Below are positions 50,787 to 58,570 of a DNA stretch of 64,000 nt, in pieces. A program made the translations under genes and the position numbers. The DNA is taken from NCBI RefSeq assembly GCF_012328925.1, contig NZ_JAAXLS010000010.1:62001-126000 (forward strand). The letters run 5' to 3'. Below the pieces are notes generated by a model. That model had not been told where the DNA came from. It searched no databases and was given only the letters and a program-made list of their open reading frames with translations. Source of the stretch: Amycolatopsis acididurans (lineage in GTDB: Bacteria; Actinomycetota; Actinomycetes; Mycobacteriales; Pseudonocardiaceae). Numbering within the stretch: position 1 is the first letter of the stretch; every line of letters starts with the position of its first letter.

Positions 50787-51404
50787 ATGCGCGAGGCAGA
50801 CATCGCGGAGTCGAAACTGGTGACCCGGCGCGGCACGTTCTCGAGTGTCGCCTTCCGCGACGAGCCGGGCGGGCCGGAGCACATGGCGCTGGTCCACGGT
50901 CCGCGGGCGAGCGAGGACGTCCTGGTGCGGGTGCATTCGGAATGCCTGACCGGTGACGTCTTCGGCTCGACCCGGTGTGAATGCGGCGAGCAGCTCGACG
51001 CGGCGCTGGACGCGATCGTCGACGCGGGCGGCGGCATCCTGATTTACCTGCGCGGGCACGAGGGCCGCGGAATCGGCCTGGTCGCGAAGGTGCGCACGCA
51101 CATCCTGCAGGACGAGCAGGGGCTGGACACGGTGGACTCCGCGACGAGCCTCGGGCTGCCGGTGGACGTCCGCGACTACGGGCCCGCCGCGCGCATCCTG
51201 CGCTACCTCGGCGTGCGCTCGGTCCGGCTGATGTCGAACAACCCGGACAAGATCGAAGCGCTGGAATCGCACGGAATCGCCGTGAGCGCACGGGTTCCGC
51301 TGCTCGCACCGGTGAGCGCCGACAACATCGGTTACCTGACGGCCAAACGCGACCGGCTCGGGCACGATCTGCCGCAGCTCGACCAGTTCGTCACCGAACC
51401 CTGA
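50787..51404 (+). CDS. ribA: GTP cyclohydrolase II homologue with His at the product-switch position
   Basis: 205 residues. Zinc Cys residues 53, 64 and 66 (HSECLTGDVFGSTRCECG) and the catalytic region LRGHEGRGIGL are intact. At the position of E. coli Tyr105 (KIRAY) it has His105 (KVRTH). In S. coelicolor SCO6655, as I recall, non-Tyr here stops the reaction at the formylated FAPy. GGAGGA is 6 nt before ATG 50787. The stop and the next start share one base (TGATG). A separate riboflavin ribA is probably elsewhere. Confidence 0.92.
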   Translation: MREADIAESKLVTRRGTFSSVAFRDEPGGPEHMALVHGPRASEDVLVRVHSECLTGDVFGSTRCECGEQLDAALDAIVDAGGGILIYLRGHEGRGIGLVAKVRTHILQDEQGLDTVDSATSLGLPVDVRDYGPAARILRYLGVRSVRLMSNNPDKIEALESHGIAVSARVPLLAPVSADNIGYLTAKRDRLGHDLPQLDQFVTEP

Positions 51405-52186
51405 TGCGGGACCTGCTGCCGATCGCGCGCGAAGCGGTCGCGCTGGCGCGCCGCGTGATCCGCTCCCGCGTGCCCGCGTCCGTGCGGGCGAAGGGCGACC
51501 GTGACCTGGTCAGCGACGTCGACCTCGCGGTCGAGGACGCGGTACGGGAGTTCCTCGCCCGGGAGACACCGGAAATCGGGATCCTCGGTGAGGAACACGG
51601 GCGCAGCGGAGATCCCGGTGCGTTGTGGTGGGCGCTGGATCCCGTCGACGGCACGTCGAACTTCGTGCGCGGGATCCCGCTCTGTGCGGTGTCGCTGGGT
51701 CTGGTGTCCGGTCACCGTAGCGTACTGGCTGCCATCGATCTTCCTTTCCTGGACACCGTCTACACCGCCGCCGAGGGTCATGGCGCGTACGCCGGCGATG
51801 CGCGGATCCGGGTCTCCCCGGCGCGCGAACTGCCCGACGCGGTGATCTCGATCGGGGACTTCGCGACCGGCGAGGGGGCTGCCGCGAAGAACCGGGTCCG
51901 CCTCGAACTGCTGGACCGGCTCGGCGCGCGGGCACAACGCATCCGGATGCTCGGCACCGCCGCGATCGATTTGTCCTGGGTCGCGCACGGCAAGCTCGAG
52001 GCCACGGTGATCCTCGCGAACCTGCCGTGGGACACGACGGCGGGCACGCTGCTGGTCCGCGAGGCGGGCGGGCTCGTGCTCGACGCCGACGGCAGCGAGC
52101 ACACCACCGCATCGGCCGCGACGATCGCGGTGTGCCCCGGCCTGGCCGGCGAGCTGCTCAGCCTGCTGTCCGAAGTAGACGGATAA
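51404..52186 (+). CDS. Inositol-monophosphatase-family phosphatase
   Basis: 260 residues. The metal motifs are GILGEEHG, WALDPVDGTSNFVRGIPLCAVSLGL and the C-terminal LPWDTTAGTLLVREAGGLVLD. The family acts on inositol phosphate, fructose bisphosphate, histidinol phosphate or PAP. Being fused by TGATG to the cyclohydrolase gene, it could remove the phosphate from a pyrimidine nucleotide intermediate. That role is inference. Confidence 0.9.
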   Translation: MRDLLPIAREAVALARRVIRSRVPASVRAKGDRDLVSDVDLAVEDAVREFLARETPEIGILGEEHGRSGDPGALWWALDPVDGTSNFVRGIPLCAVSLGLVSGHRSVLAAIDLPFLDTVYTAAEGHGAYAGDARIRVSPARELPDAVISIGDFATGEGAAAKNRVRLELLDRLGARAQRIRMLGTAAIDLSWVAHGKLEATVILANLPWDTTAGTLLVREAGGLVLDADGSEHTTASAATIAVCPGLAGELLSLLSEVDG

Positions 52187-52289
52187 GGTCCTGCGGTTGT
52201 TCTTTACGGGACGGTAGGAAGCCGACTTTCCCGCGATATCGAAAAAAACTTCCGTAGTCCGGCCTCTTATCCGGGCTCGTTCCATGACA

Positions 52290-52295
52290 TATAGT
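52290..52295 (+). promoter_or_regulatory. -10 box TATAGT before the roadblock operon
   Basis: TATAGT at 52290-52295 in a locally A+T-rich leader (52200-52300), 57 nt before the TTG start at 52352. No clear -35 is seen (TTATCC at 17 bp). Confidence 0.45.
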
Positions 52296-52351
52296 CGCCT
52301 CCCGTTGGCGCGTATTCCGTTCGGCATTCGCGCACTCGACCAGGGAGTTCA

Positions 52352-53176
52352 TTGACAGGCACCGGAAAAGCTTTCGAAGTACTCGCGCGTGCCGTTACCG
52401 GGTCGGGACGGGAAAAGATCACCGGAGCAGTGCGTTTCGTCGGATTCCCCGGCGGCGCGGTCCATATGCGACAAGGCGAGGTTGTGGGCGTGACCAGCCC
52501 TGGCGCACCCGGCGCGGAAACACTGTTGCTGCGCTCGGGCCGGGTCAGCGAGGCGGAATGGATGTCGGCTACGCATGACCGGCCCGGGCTGATCGCCGCC
52601 GGGAACGTCGGATCGAGCGAACTGGAGGTCGTTTCCACCGTGGTCGCACAGGATGCGGCCTTCGCCATCGCGGCCGGATCGGTCGAGGAGTGCGTTGTCG
52701 ACAAAGCGACCGACGGGCCCGCGTTGCCACTCGCACGCGGCGCCGATCCCGACTGGCTGATCCGGGAGACCGCGCGCAGGCTCACCGCACTCGCGGCCCT
52801 GCCGCACCCGGTTTCGCCCTACCGCGAACGTTTCCTGCCCGCGCCCGATGTCGATCCGGACTCGCTGGCCGCGAACCGGCGGGAGATTCTGGCCAACGCG
52901 AACGGACGGCGCAGCGCACGCGACATCGCGTTCGTGGTGTGCCGTGGCATTTATCCGGTGACGATCGAGATTTCACGAATGCTGCAGGAAGGCCTGATGA
53001 GAATTGCCGTGAACATCGCCCCCAATCCGCCTGCCGCACCGGTCACAGCGAAACAGCAGTCCGGAAAGCTGAATCACGAGGGCCAGTTACCACGGCGCAA
53101 ACCGGGTGGCAGCGGCGTCGCCGAGGTACTGCCCCGGCTGCTCAATCTGATGAGAAAGGAATCGCATGAACCGTGA
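52352..53176 (+). CDS. DUF4388-like regulatory protein of a roadblock operon
   Basis: 274 residues. The N-terminus (KITGAVRFVGFPGGAVHMRQGEVVGVTSPGAPG) resembles the DUF4388/PATAN fold. A later part (ANRREILANANGRRSARDIAFVVCRGIYPVTIEISRML) looks like a winged helix. The assignment is tentative. TTG 52352 follows AGGGAG by 4 nt. Its end overlaps the roadblock gene by 11 nt. Confidence 0.75.
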   Translation: MTGTGKAFEVLARAVTGSGREKITGAVRFVGFPGGAVHMRQGEVVGVTSPGAPGAETLLLRSGRVSEAEWMSATHDRPGLIAAGNVGSSELEVVSTVVAQDAAFAIAAGSVEECVVDKATDGPALPLARGADPDWLIRETARRLTALAALPHPVSPYRERFLPAPDVDPDSLAANRREILANANGRRSARDIAFVVCRGIYPVTIEISRMLQEGLMRIAVNIAPNPPAAPVTAKQQSGKLNHEGQLPRRKPGGSGVAEVLPRLLNLMRKESHEP

Positions 53177-53552
53177 CGCCCTGGTGTCCGAGTTGAGGGC
53201 ACTGCGAGAGCGAGTACCCGGCATCACGGGCACGCTGATCGCCGCGATCGACGGCCTGCTCGTCGTCGAGGACCTTGCGGAGGGCATCGACCCGGACGGG
53301 TTGTCGGCGCTGGCCGCCGCGGGGCTCGGCCTGTGCCGCAGGACCGCGATCGCGGTCGACCAGGGCATGTTCCGGCACAACGTCATCGCCGGCAGCGGCG
53401 GCTATCTCGCGGTGTACGCGATCGGCGAGAACGGGCTGCTCGCGGTACTCGGCGACGAGGGCCTGGCCATCGAGCGGCTGCACCAGGAGGCCGGGCCCAC
53501 CATCGACCACCTCGGCGCGACCTTGTCGGCCGTTCAGCCAACCGCGAGCTGA
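53166..53552 (+). CDS. Roadblock/LC7-domain protein
   Basis: 128 residues, one roadblock domain: LRALRERVPGITGTLIAAIDGLLVVEDL, the helix GLSALAAAGLGLCRRTAIAV and GGYLAVYAIGENGLLAVLGDEG. Such proteins regulate small GTPases, yet no GTPase or kinase gene is in this operon. AAAGGA precedes ATG 53166. Second of three genes. Confidence 0.87.
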   Translation: MNRDALVSELRALRERVPGITGTLIAAIDGLLVVEDLAEGIDPDGLSALAAAGLGLCRRTAIAVDQGMFRHNVIAGSGGYLAVYAIGENGLLAVLGDEGLAIERLHQEAGPTIDHLGATLSAVQPTAS

Positions 53553-53606
53553 GCACCGATCCCGCCGGGGAGCAGCGAACACAGAAGAGGAAAGGGAACA
53601 ACGAGA

Positions 53607-54023
53607 ATGAACCTCAAGAGCATGTCGGACCAGGTGGGGCTGCTGGTCAAACGACTACGCCAAGAAGTACCCGACTGCCTGGCGACCGGTGTGGTCGACA
53701 TGGCGACCGGCATGCTCCTGGCATTCGACACGACCGACAACCACCCGAGCGAGGTCATGGACCTGCTCGCGGGCGCGACGCTGGACCTGTTCCAGGGCCG
53801 CACGGTGGTGATGATCGAGGACGTGTTCAAGGAACGCCGCGGCGTCACCAGCTCCGAGCACTACTTCGAGGAGATCCTGGTCAACAGTGCCCATCTGACG
53901 CACCTGTTCGTGCGCAGCAACACCGGCGGCGACGACATCGTCGCCGTGGTCGTCTGCCCGAAGTCGGTGAACATCGGCATGCTGCTCGCCAGCACCCGCC
54001 GGGTCATGAAACCGGCCCGCTGA
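53607..54023 (+). CDS. Second roadblock-like protein
   Basis: 138 residues: VPDCLATGVVDMATGMLLAFDTTDNHPSEVMDLLAGATLDLFQGR, then RGVTSSEHYFEEILVNSAHLTHLFVRSN and DIVAVVVCPKSVNIGMLLAST. The pattern matches the diverged roadblock group of actinomycetes. It may form a heterodimer with the upstream roadblock protein. It starts 54 nt downstream. Confidence 0.8.
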   Translation: MNLKSMSDQVGLLVKRLRQEVPDCLATGVVDMATGMLLAFDTTDNHPSEVMDLLAGATLDLFQGRTVVMIEDVFKERRGVTSSEHYFEEILVNSAHLTHLFVRSNTGGDDIVAVVVCPKSVNIGMLLASTRRVMKPAR

Positions 54024-54045
54024 CCGGCCGCGAACCACCAACCCC

Positions 54046-54077
54046 GGCATGCGCGGCCCCCGCGGGTCGCGCATGCC
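54046..54077. terminator. Hairpin between the roadblock operon and the XRE gene
   Basis: GGCATGCGCG at 54046-54055 pairs with CGCGCATGCC at 54068-54077 (10 bp, 12-nt loop). It sits between convergent stops at 54023 and 54083, so it may serve both strands. Confidence 0.6.
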
Positions 54078-54082
54078 TTCGC

Positions 54083-54730
54083 CTATTCGGCGGCCACCTC
54101 GCCGTAGGCGACCACCGACAGGAAGCGGACCGGGAGCCGCAGGAGCTCCCTCGGGCCGTGCACGCCCTCGCCGTCCAGTTGCAGCGCGTCACCGGGACGC
54201 ATCGGGTAGCTGGCGTCGCCGTGTGCGTAGACCATCTCACCTTCGAGCATGTACACCAGCTCGGTCCCGGGATGCTGGAACAGCGCGGCCTCCTCGCCGC
54301 GCTCGGTCAGCGTGACCAGATGCGCCTCCATCCGCTTGTGCGGACCACGTAGCGCGCCCAGCAGGGTGTAGTCGTTGCCGGCGCGGGTGCCACGGCGCAC
54401 GATGCGGGCGCCGGCCCCGGCCGGGGTGTGCACCGCCTCGCGCGGGGTGTCCGCACCGCGGAACAACGAGGTCACCGGCACGTCGAAGGTGTCGGCGAGC
54501 CGGTCGAGCGTGGTGAGACTGCACGAGATGGACGCGTTTTCGATCTTCGACAGCATGGCGACCGAGATTCCCGTGCGGGCGGCCAGTTCCGTGAGCGTCA
54601 GGCCCTGCGCGCGACGCAGGCGCCGCACCTGCCCGGCGATCGCCCGCTCCAGCCGTCCCTGCCCCGGCGCCGGACGGTCCACCTCCTGCGCCGCGGGCTC
54701 CTGACCGTCCATACCGGAAGTGTAGTTCAT
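54083..54730 (-). CDS. XRE-family regulator with C-terminal cupin domain
   Basis: 215 residues. Helix-turn-helix: QVRRLRRAQGLTLTELAARTGISVAMLSKIENA. The cupin covers about 115-205 with HPGTELVYMLEGEMVYAHGD and MRPGDALQLDGEGVHG. Such proteins often control amino-acid or polyamine genes through a bound ligand. The start is uncertain: ATG 54730, ATG 54712 or GTG 54745. It diverges from the threonine dehydratase gene, its most likely target. Confidence 0.88.
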   Translation of the reverse strand: MNYTSGMDGQEPAAQEVDRPAPGQGRLERAIAGQVRRLRRAQGLTLTELAARTGISVAMLSKIENASISCSLTTLDRLADTFDVPVTSLFRGADTPREAVHTPAGAGARIVRRGTRAGNDYTLLGALRGPHKRMEAHLVTLTERGEEAALFQHPGTELVYMLEGEMVYAHGDASYPMRPGDALQLDGEGVHGPRELLRLPVRFLSVVAYGEVAAE

Positions 54731-54832
54731 GTTCCCGCTGTCCACTGTGGACTACCGGCGCATACGGGCACCGCGGGCGGGGCCGTCGCGGGCACTCACT
54801 AGACTGCGGTTCTGGCAGGATCAGGAGGAATC

Positions 54833-56098
54833 GTGGTGCAGGACGGCCCGCGGGCAGGCGTGAGCGCGGCGGACATCGCCGCGGCGGCCGAGCGGTTCGC
54901 GGGGGTGATCCCGCCCAGTCCGCTGCAACGCAACGACCGCCTCTCGCAACGGCACGGCTTCGACGTGTGGCTCAAGCGCGAGGATCTCAACGCGGTCCGC
55001 TCCTACAAGGGCCGCGGCGCCTACAACCTGGTCAGCGGCCTGCCCGAGGCGCAGCGCGAACGTGGTGTCGTGTGCGCGAGCGCGGGCAACCACGGTCAGG
55101 GCGTCGCCTTCGCGTGCGCGTCGCTGGGCGTGTCCGCCCGGGTCTACCTCCCGCGCACCACGCCCCGGCAGAAGCGTGACCGCGTGGCCACGCTCGGTGG
55201 AAAGTACGTGCAGATCGTGGTCGAGGGCGAGACCTACGACGAGAGCGCCGCGGCCGCGGCCGCCCACGCCGAGGCCACCGGCACCACGCTCGTTCCGGCC
55301 TTCGACGAACCGCGCGTGATCGCGGGCCAGGGCACCGTGGTCAAGGAGATCATCGAGCAGCTCGGCACGGCACCCGACGCGGTCGTCGTGCCGGTCGGCG
55401 GCGGTGGCCTGCTCGCCGGGACGCTGGCGTGGCTGCGCGAGAACCACCCCGGCGTGACGGTGATCGGCGCCGAACCGGAGGGCGCGGCGAGCATGGCGCT
55501 CGCGCTCGCCGAGGGACGGCCCGCCCGGCTGGCCCACGTCGACCCGTTCGTCGACGGCGCCGCCGTACGCCAGGTCGGCAACCACACGTTCGCGATCGCC
55601 GCGGAACGCAGGCCGCGGCTCGTCGCGGTGCCCGAGGGCCGGATTTGCGTGGAAATGCTCGACTTCTACCAGTCCGACGGCATCATCAGCGAACCGGCGG
55701 GCGCGCTGGCCTCGGCCGCGCTCGGGCTCGACCTCGGGCTGCCGGAGGGCGCCACCGTCGCGTGCATCCTCTCCGGCGGTAACAACGACGTCAGCCGCTA
55801 CGCCGAGATCGTCGAGCGGGCGCTGGTGTACGAGGGCCGCAAGCACTACTTCCTGGTCGAGTTCCCGCAGGAGCCGGGCGCGTTGCGGCGGTTCCTTGAC
55901 GGTGTGCTCGGTCCCGACGACGACATCACGCTGTTCGAGTACGTCAAGCGCAACAACCGGGAGACCGGCCCGGCGCTCGTCGGGATCGAGCTGGGCGCGC
56001 CGGAGAACCTGGAACCCATGCTCAAGCGCATGGACGCGGCCCCGCACCGGGTCGAGCGGGTGCCGCCGGACAGCCCGCTGTTCACCTTCCTGGTGTAA
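54833..56098 (+). CDS. ilvA: Threonine ammonia-lyase (dehydratase)
   Basis: 421 residues. The PLP Lys59 is in LNAVRSYKGRGAYNLV, with SAGNHGQGVAF, VPVGGGGLLAGTLAWL and the Ser/Cys end ILSGGNNDVSRYAEI. The C-terminal about 85 residues are a single ACT-like regulatory domain (HYFLVEFPQEPGALRRFL). It turns threonine into 2-oxobutanoate, the first step to isoleucine, and is probably isoleucine-inhibited. Two tandem GTG codons at 54833 and 54836 follow GGAGG; the second has the better spacing. Confidence 0.92.
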   Translation: MVQDGPRAGVSAADIAAAAERFAGVIPPSPLQRNDRLSQRHGFDVWLKREDLNAVRSYKGRGAYNLVSGLPEAQRERGVVCASAGNHGQGVAFACASLGVSARVYLPRTTPRQKRDRVATLGGKYVQIVVEGETYDESAAAAAAHAEATGTTLVPAFDEPRVIAGQGTVVKEIIEQLGTAPDAVVVPVGGGGLLAGTLAWLRENHPGVTVIGAEPEGAASMALALAEGRPARLAHVDPFVDGAAVRQVGNHTFAIAAERRPRLVAVPEGRICVEMLDFYQSDGIISEPAGALASAALGLDLGLPEGATVACILSGGNNDVSRYAEIVERALVYEGRKHYFLVEFPQEPGALRRFLDGVLGPDDDITLFEYVKRNNRETGPALVGIELGAPENLEPMLKRMDAAPHRVERVPPDSPLFTFLV

Positions 56099-56101
56099 CG
56101 A

Positions 56102-56129
56102 CCAATACCGGGAGCCGCCGGTTCCGAAC
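56102..56129 (+). promoter_or_regulatory. ECF-type (SigK-like) promoter of the molybdo-oxidoreductase gene
   Basis: CCAATA at 56102-56107, 16 bp, CCGAAC at 56124-56129, with ATG at 56138. It resembles the mycobacterial SigK consensus (CCATCC and CCGAAT, from memory) and matches the promoter before the next gene. Confidence 0.6.
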
Positions 56130-56137
56130 AAGGGACC

Positions 56138-57634
56138 ATGGCACCGATCTCCCGCCCCGCGGCCGCCCTCTCCGGCGTGCTCGCGCTGCTCGCCGCACTG
56201 GCGGCCGGACACCTGGTGGCGGGGCCGATCTCGGTCAACGCCTCGCCCTACCTCGCGGTCGGCAACAGCGCGATCGACCTCACCCCGGTCGAACTGAAGG
56301 ACTTCGCGGTCCGCACGTTCGGCACGCACGACAAGCTGGTCCTGTTGTCCGGCATGGCCCTCGTGCTGCTCCTGGTCTCGGCACTGGCCGGGCTCGCCTC
56401 GCGCCGCAGGCCGTGGCCCGGACTCGCCGTGATCGCCGCTTTCGGGCTCGTCGGCCTCGTCGCCGTCTACACCAGACCGGACCTCGACGCGGTAGCGCTG
56501 CTCGCGCCGCTGGCCAGCCTGGTCGCCGGTGTCGCGACGTTCCTCCTGCTCCGCCGTCGCGCACACCGCGAAGACGCCTCCAGGCGGTCGTTTCTGCTCG
56601 CCGGGCTCGGTGTGCTCGCCGGATCCGCCGTCGCCGGCGTCGGCGGGCAGCTGCTGGGCTCGACCAGGGACGCGAGCGCCTCCCGCGCCGCGGTGGGACG
56701 GCTGGTCCCGGCGCGCACCGCGCCCGCGATCCCCGCGGACGCGGACTTCGCCAAGCTCGGCACCCCGCCCTTCCTGACGCCGAACCGGGATTTCTACCGG
56801 GTGGACACGGCGCTGACCGTGCCGCAGGTACGCGCCGAGGACTGGTCGCTGCGGATCCACGGAATGGTCGAACGGGAGAAGCGCTACTCCTACGACGACA
56901 TCCGCAACCGGCCGCTGGTCGAACGGACGATCACGATGACGTGCGTGTCCAACGAGGTCGGCGGACCATACGTGTCCACGGCCGACTTCGTCGGGATCGA
57001 GCTGGCCGATCTGCTCGGCGAGGCCGGCGTGCGGCCGGGCGCCGAGCAGCTGTTCTCGTCCAGTGTGGACGGATGGACCTCGGGTACCCCAGTTGCCGCC
57101 GCCCTCGAACGCGGGATGCTGGCGCTGGGCATGAACGGGGAACCGCTCCCCCTTGAACACGGTTTTCCCGCCCGGCTGGTCGTTCCCGGCCTCTACGGTT
57201 ACGTGTCGGCGACGAAATGGGTGACCGACCTCGAACTGACCACGTGGCAGGCCAGGCAGGCGTACTGGCTCAAACGTGGCTGGGCCGAGCAGGCGCCGAT
57301 CAAGACCGAGTCGCGTATCGACTTCCCCCGTGGCTTCGCCTCGGTTCCGGCGGGCATCGTGCGCTGCGGCGGTATCGCCTGGGCCCAGCACCGAGGCATC
57401 GCGAAGGTCGAGGTACGCCTCGACAACGGCCCGTGGCAACCCGCGAACCTGTCCACACAGGTCAATGTGGACACCTGGCGCATGTGGTGGGCCGAGCTGC
57501 CCGTGCCCGCGGGTACGCACCAGATTTCCTGCCGCGCGACCGACCAGAGCGGCTACACGCAGACCTCCGACCGGGCCGGCACTGTCCCGGATGGAGCGAC
57601 CGGCTGGCACACCGTCACATTTTCCGCGAAATAA
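56138..57634 (+). CDS. Membrane molybdopterin-dependent oxidoreductase (sulfite-oxidase-like)
   Basis: 498 residues. About five N-terminal membrane segments (residues 5-175) include LLSGMALVLLLVSALAGLAS and a TAT-like SRRSFLLAGLGVLAGSAVAG. The Mo-pterin domain follows, with the Mo-ligand Cys in RTITMTCVSNEVGGPYV, and a C-terminal Ig-like dimer domain ends the protein (GIAKVEVRLDNGPWQ). It probably acts outside the membrane on an oxidised-sulfur or similar substrate. It shares its promoter type with the next gene. Confidence 0.9.
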   Translation: MAPISRPAAALSGVLALLAALAAGHLVAGPISVNASPYLAVGNSAIDLTPVELKDFAVRTFGTHDKLVLLSGMALVLLLVSALAGLASRRRPWPGLAVIAAFGLVGLVAVYTRPDLDAVALLAPLASLVAGVATFLLLRRRAHREDASRRSFLLAGLGVLAGSAVAGVGGQLLGSTRDASASRAAVGRLVPARTAPAIPADADFAKLGTPPFLTPNRDFYRVDTALTVPQVRAEDWSLRIHGMVEREKRYSYDDIRNRPLVERTITMTCVSNEVGGPYVSTADFVGIELADLLGEAGVRPGAEQLFSSSVDGWTSGTPVAAALERGMLALGMNGEPLPLEHGFPARLVVPGLYGYVSATKWVTDLELTTWQARQAYWLKRGWAEQAPIKTESRIDFPRGFASVPAGIVRCGGIAWAQHRGIAKVEVRLDNGPWQPANLSTQVNVDTWRMWWAELPVPAGTHQISCRATDQSGYTQTSDRAGTVPDGATGWHTVTFSAK

Positions 57635-57636
57635 CA

Positions 57637-57664
57637 CCAATCCGGGGCCACCACCGCTCCGAAT
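57637..57664 (+). promoter_or_regulatory. ECF-type (SigK-like) promoter of the fasciclin gene
   Basis: CCAATC at 57637-57642, 16 bp, CCGAAT at 57659-57664. Same boxes and spacing as the promoter at 56102-56129; the start codon is 41 nt downstream. Confidence 0.65.
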
Positions 57665-57705
57665 ACCTCTCGACAGCAGCAAGATTCCAGAATGGAGTGA
57701 TCGTT

Positions 57706-58374
57706 GTGAAGACCGTTCGGATCGCAGGTATCGGGCTCGCCGCCGCGGCCAGCTTGGCACTGGCCGCTTGCGGCACCAGCGAAAACGGCAGCAACGCCGC
57801 CAGCAGCAGCTCGATGGCCCCGATGTCGAGTTCGATGTCTGCGCCCATGTCGAGCAGCGCGAGCAACGGTGTCACGACCAACGCCGACGTGTTCGGCCCG
57901 GCCTGCGGCCAGCTTCCGCAGGGCAGCGCTCCCGGCAGCCTCGACTCGATGGGACCGGAGCCGGTCGCCTCGGCCGCGTCGACCAACCCGTTGCTGACCA
58001 AGCTGGTCGCGGCGGTCAAGGCGACGAACCTGGTGGACACGCTCAACAGCCAGCAGGCGATCACCGTGTTCGCGCCCGCCGACTCCGCGTTCGCCGCGCT
58101 CGGCGACGCGAAGTTCAACCAGCTGGCGGCCAACCCCAGCCAGCTCGCACCGATCCTGCAGTACCACGTCCTGCCGCAGCGCTTCGACGCCAAGGGCCTG
58201 GAAGCGGCAGGCAGTGTGATGACGCTCAACACCGACGGCGGCCCGATCAAGATCGCGGGCTCCGGCGACAACATGACCGTCAACGGCGCGAAGGTGCTGT
58301 GCGGCAACATCCCGACCAAGAACGCGACCGTGTTCGTGATCGACAAGGTGCTCACCCCCGGCACCAACAAGTGA
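57706..58374 (+). CDS. Fasciclin-domain lipoprotein (MPT70/MPT83-like)
   Basis: 222 residues. A signal peptide ends at the lipobox (SLALAAC), followed by a Ser/Met-rich linker. The fasciclin domain (about 85-220) has TNPLLTKLVAAVKATNLVDTLNSQQAITVFAPADSAFAAL and LQYHVLPQRF, with the end VLCGNIPTKNATVFVIDKVL. In M. tuberculosis, mpt70 and mpt83 are SigK targets, which agrees with the promoter here. GTG 57706 follows GGAG. Confidence 0.92.
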   Translation: MKTVRIAGIGLAAAASLALAACGTSENGSNAASSSSMAPMSSSMSAPMSSSASNGVTTNADVFGPACGQLPQGSAPGSLDSMGPEPVASAASTNPLLTKLVAAVKATNLVDTLNSQQAITVFAPADSAFAALGDAKFNQLAANPSQLAPILQYHVLPQRFDAKGLEAAGSVMTLNTDGGPIKIAGSGDNMTVNGAKVLCGNIPTKNATVFVIDKVLTPGTNK

Positions 58375-58382
58375 GAGCGCGG

Positions 58383-58411
58383 GCCCGGCACGTCACACGC
58401 ACGTGCCGGGC
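58383..58411 (+). terminator. Intrinsic-type terminator after the fasciclin gene
   Basis: GCCCGGCACGT at 58383-58393 pairs with ACGTGCCGGGC at 58401-58411 (11 bp, 7-nt loop), followed by TCGTTTCC, 8 nt after the stop. Confidence 0.75.
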
Positions 58412-58570
58412 TCGTTTCCATCCACGACCGGCTCCGCGTAACGCATTTGCGGGGCCGGTAGCCCATTTCAGGGAGAATTCCCCCCGACGGCTGACCGGAC
58501 ACGCCGGATGGCCGTATGGTGCGCCGGAACGGTGTGTGCGCGACGGTCCACTATGGACGGGAATTTCGGT

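Noticed and set aside
54821..57760. A 979-codon open frame on the minus strand across ilvA and the molybdo-oxidoreductase
   Set aside because: It is antisense to two well-recognised genes, rich in Arg, Gly and His, and has no domain. High GC content makes such frames common.
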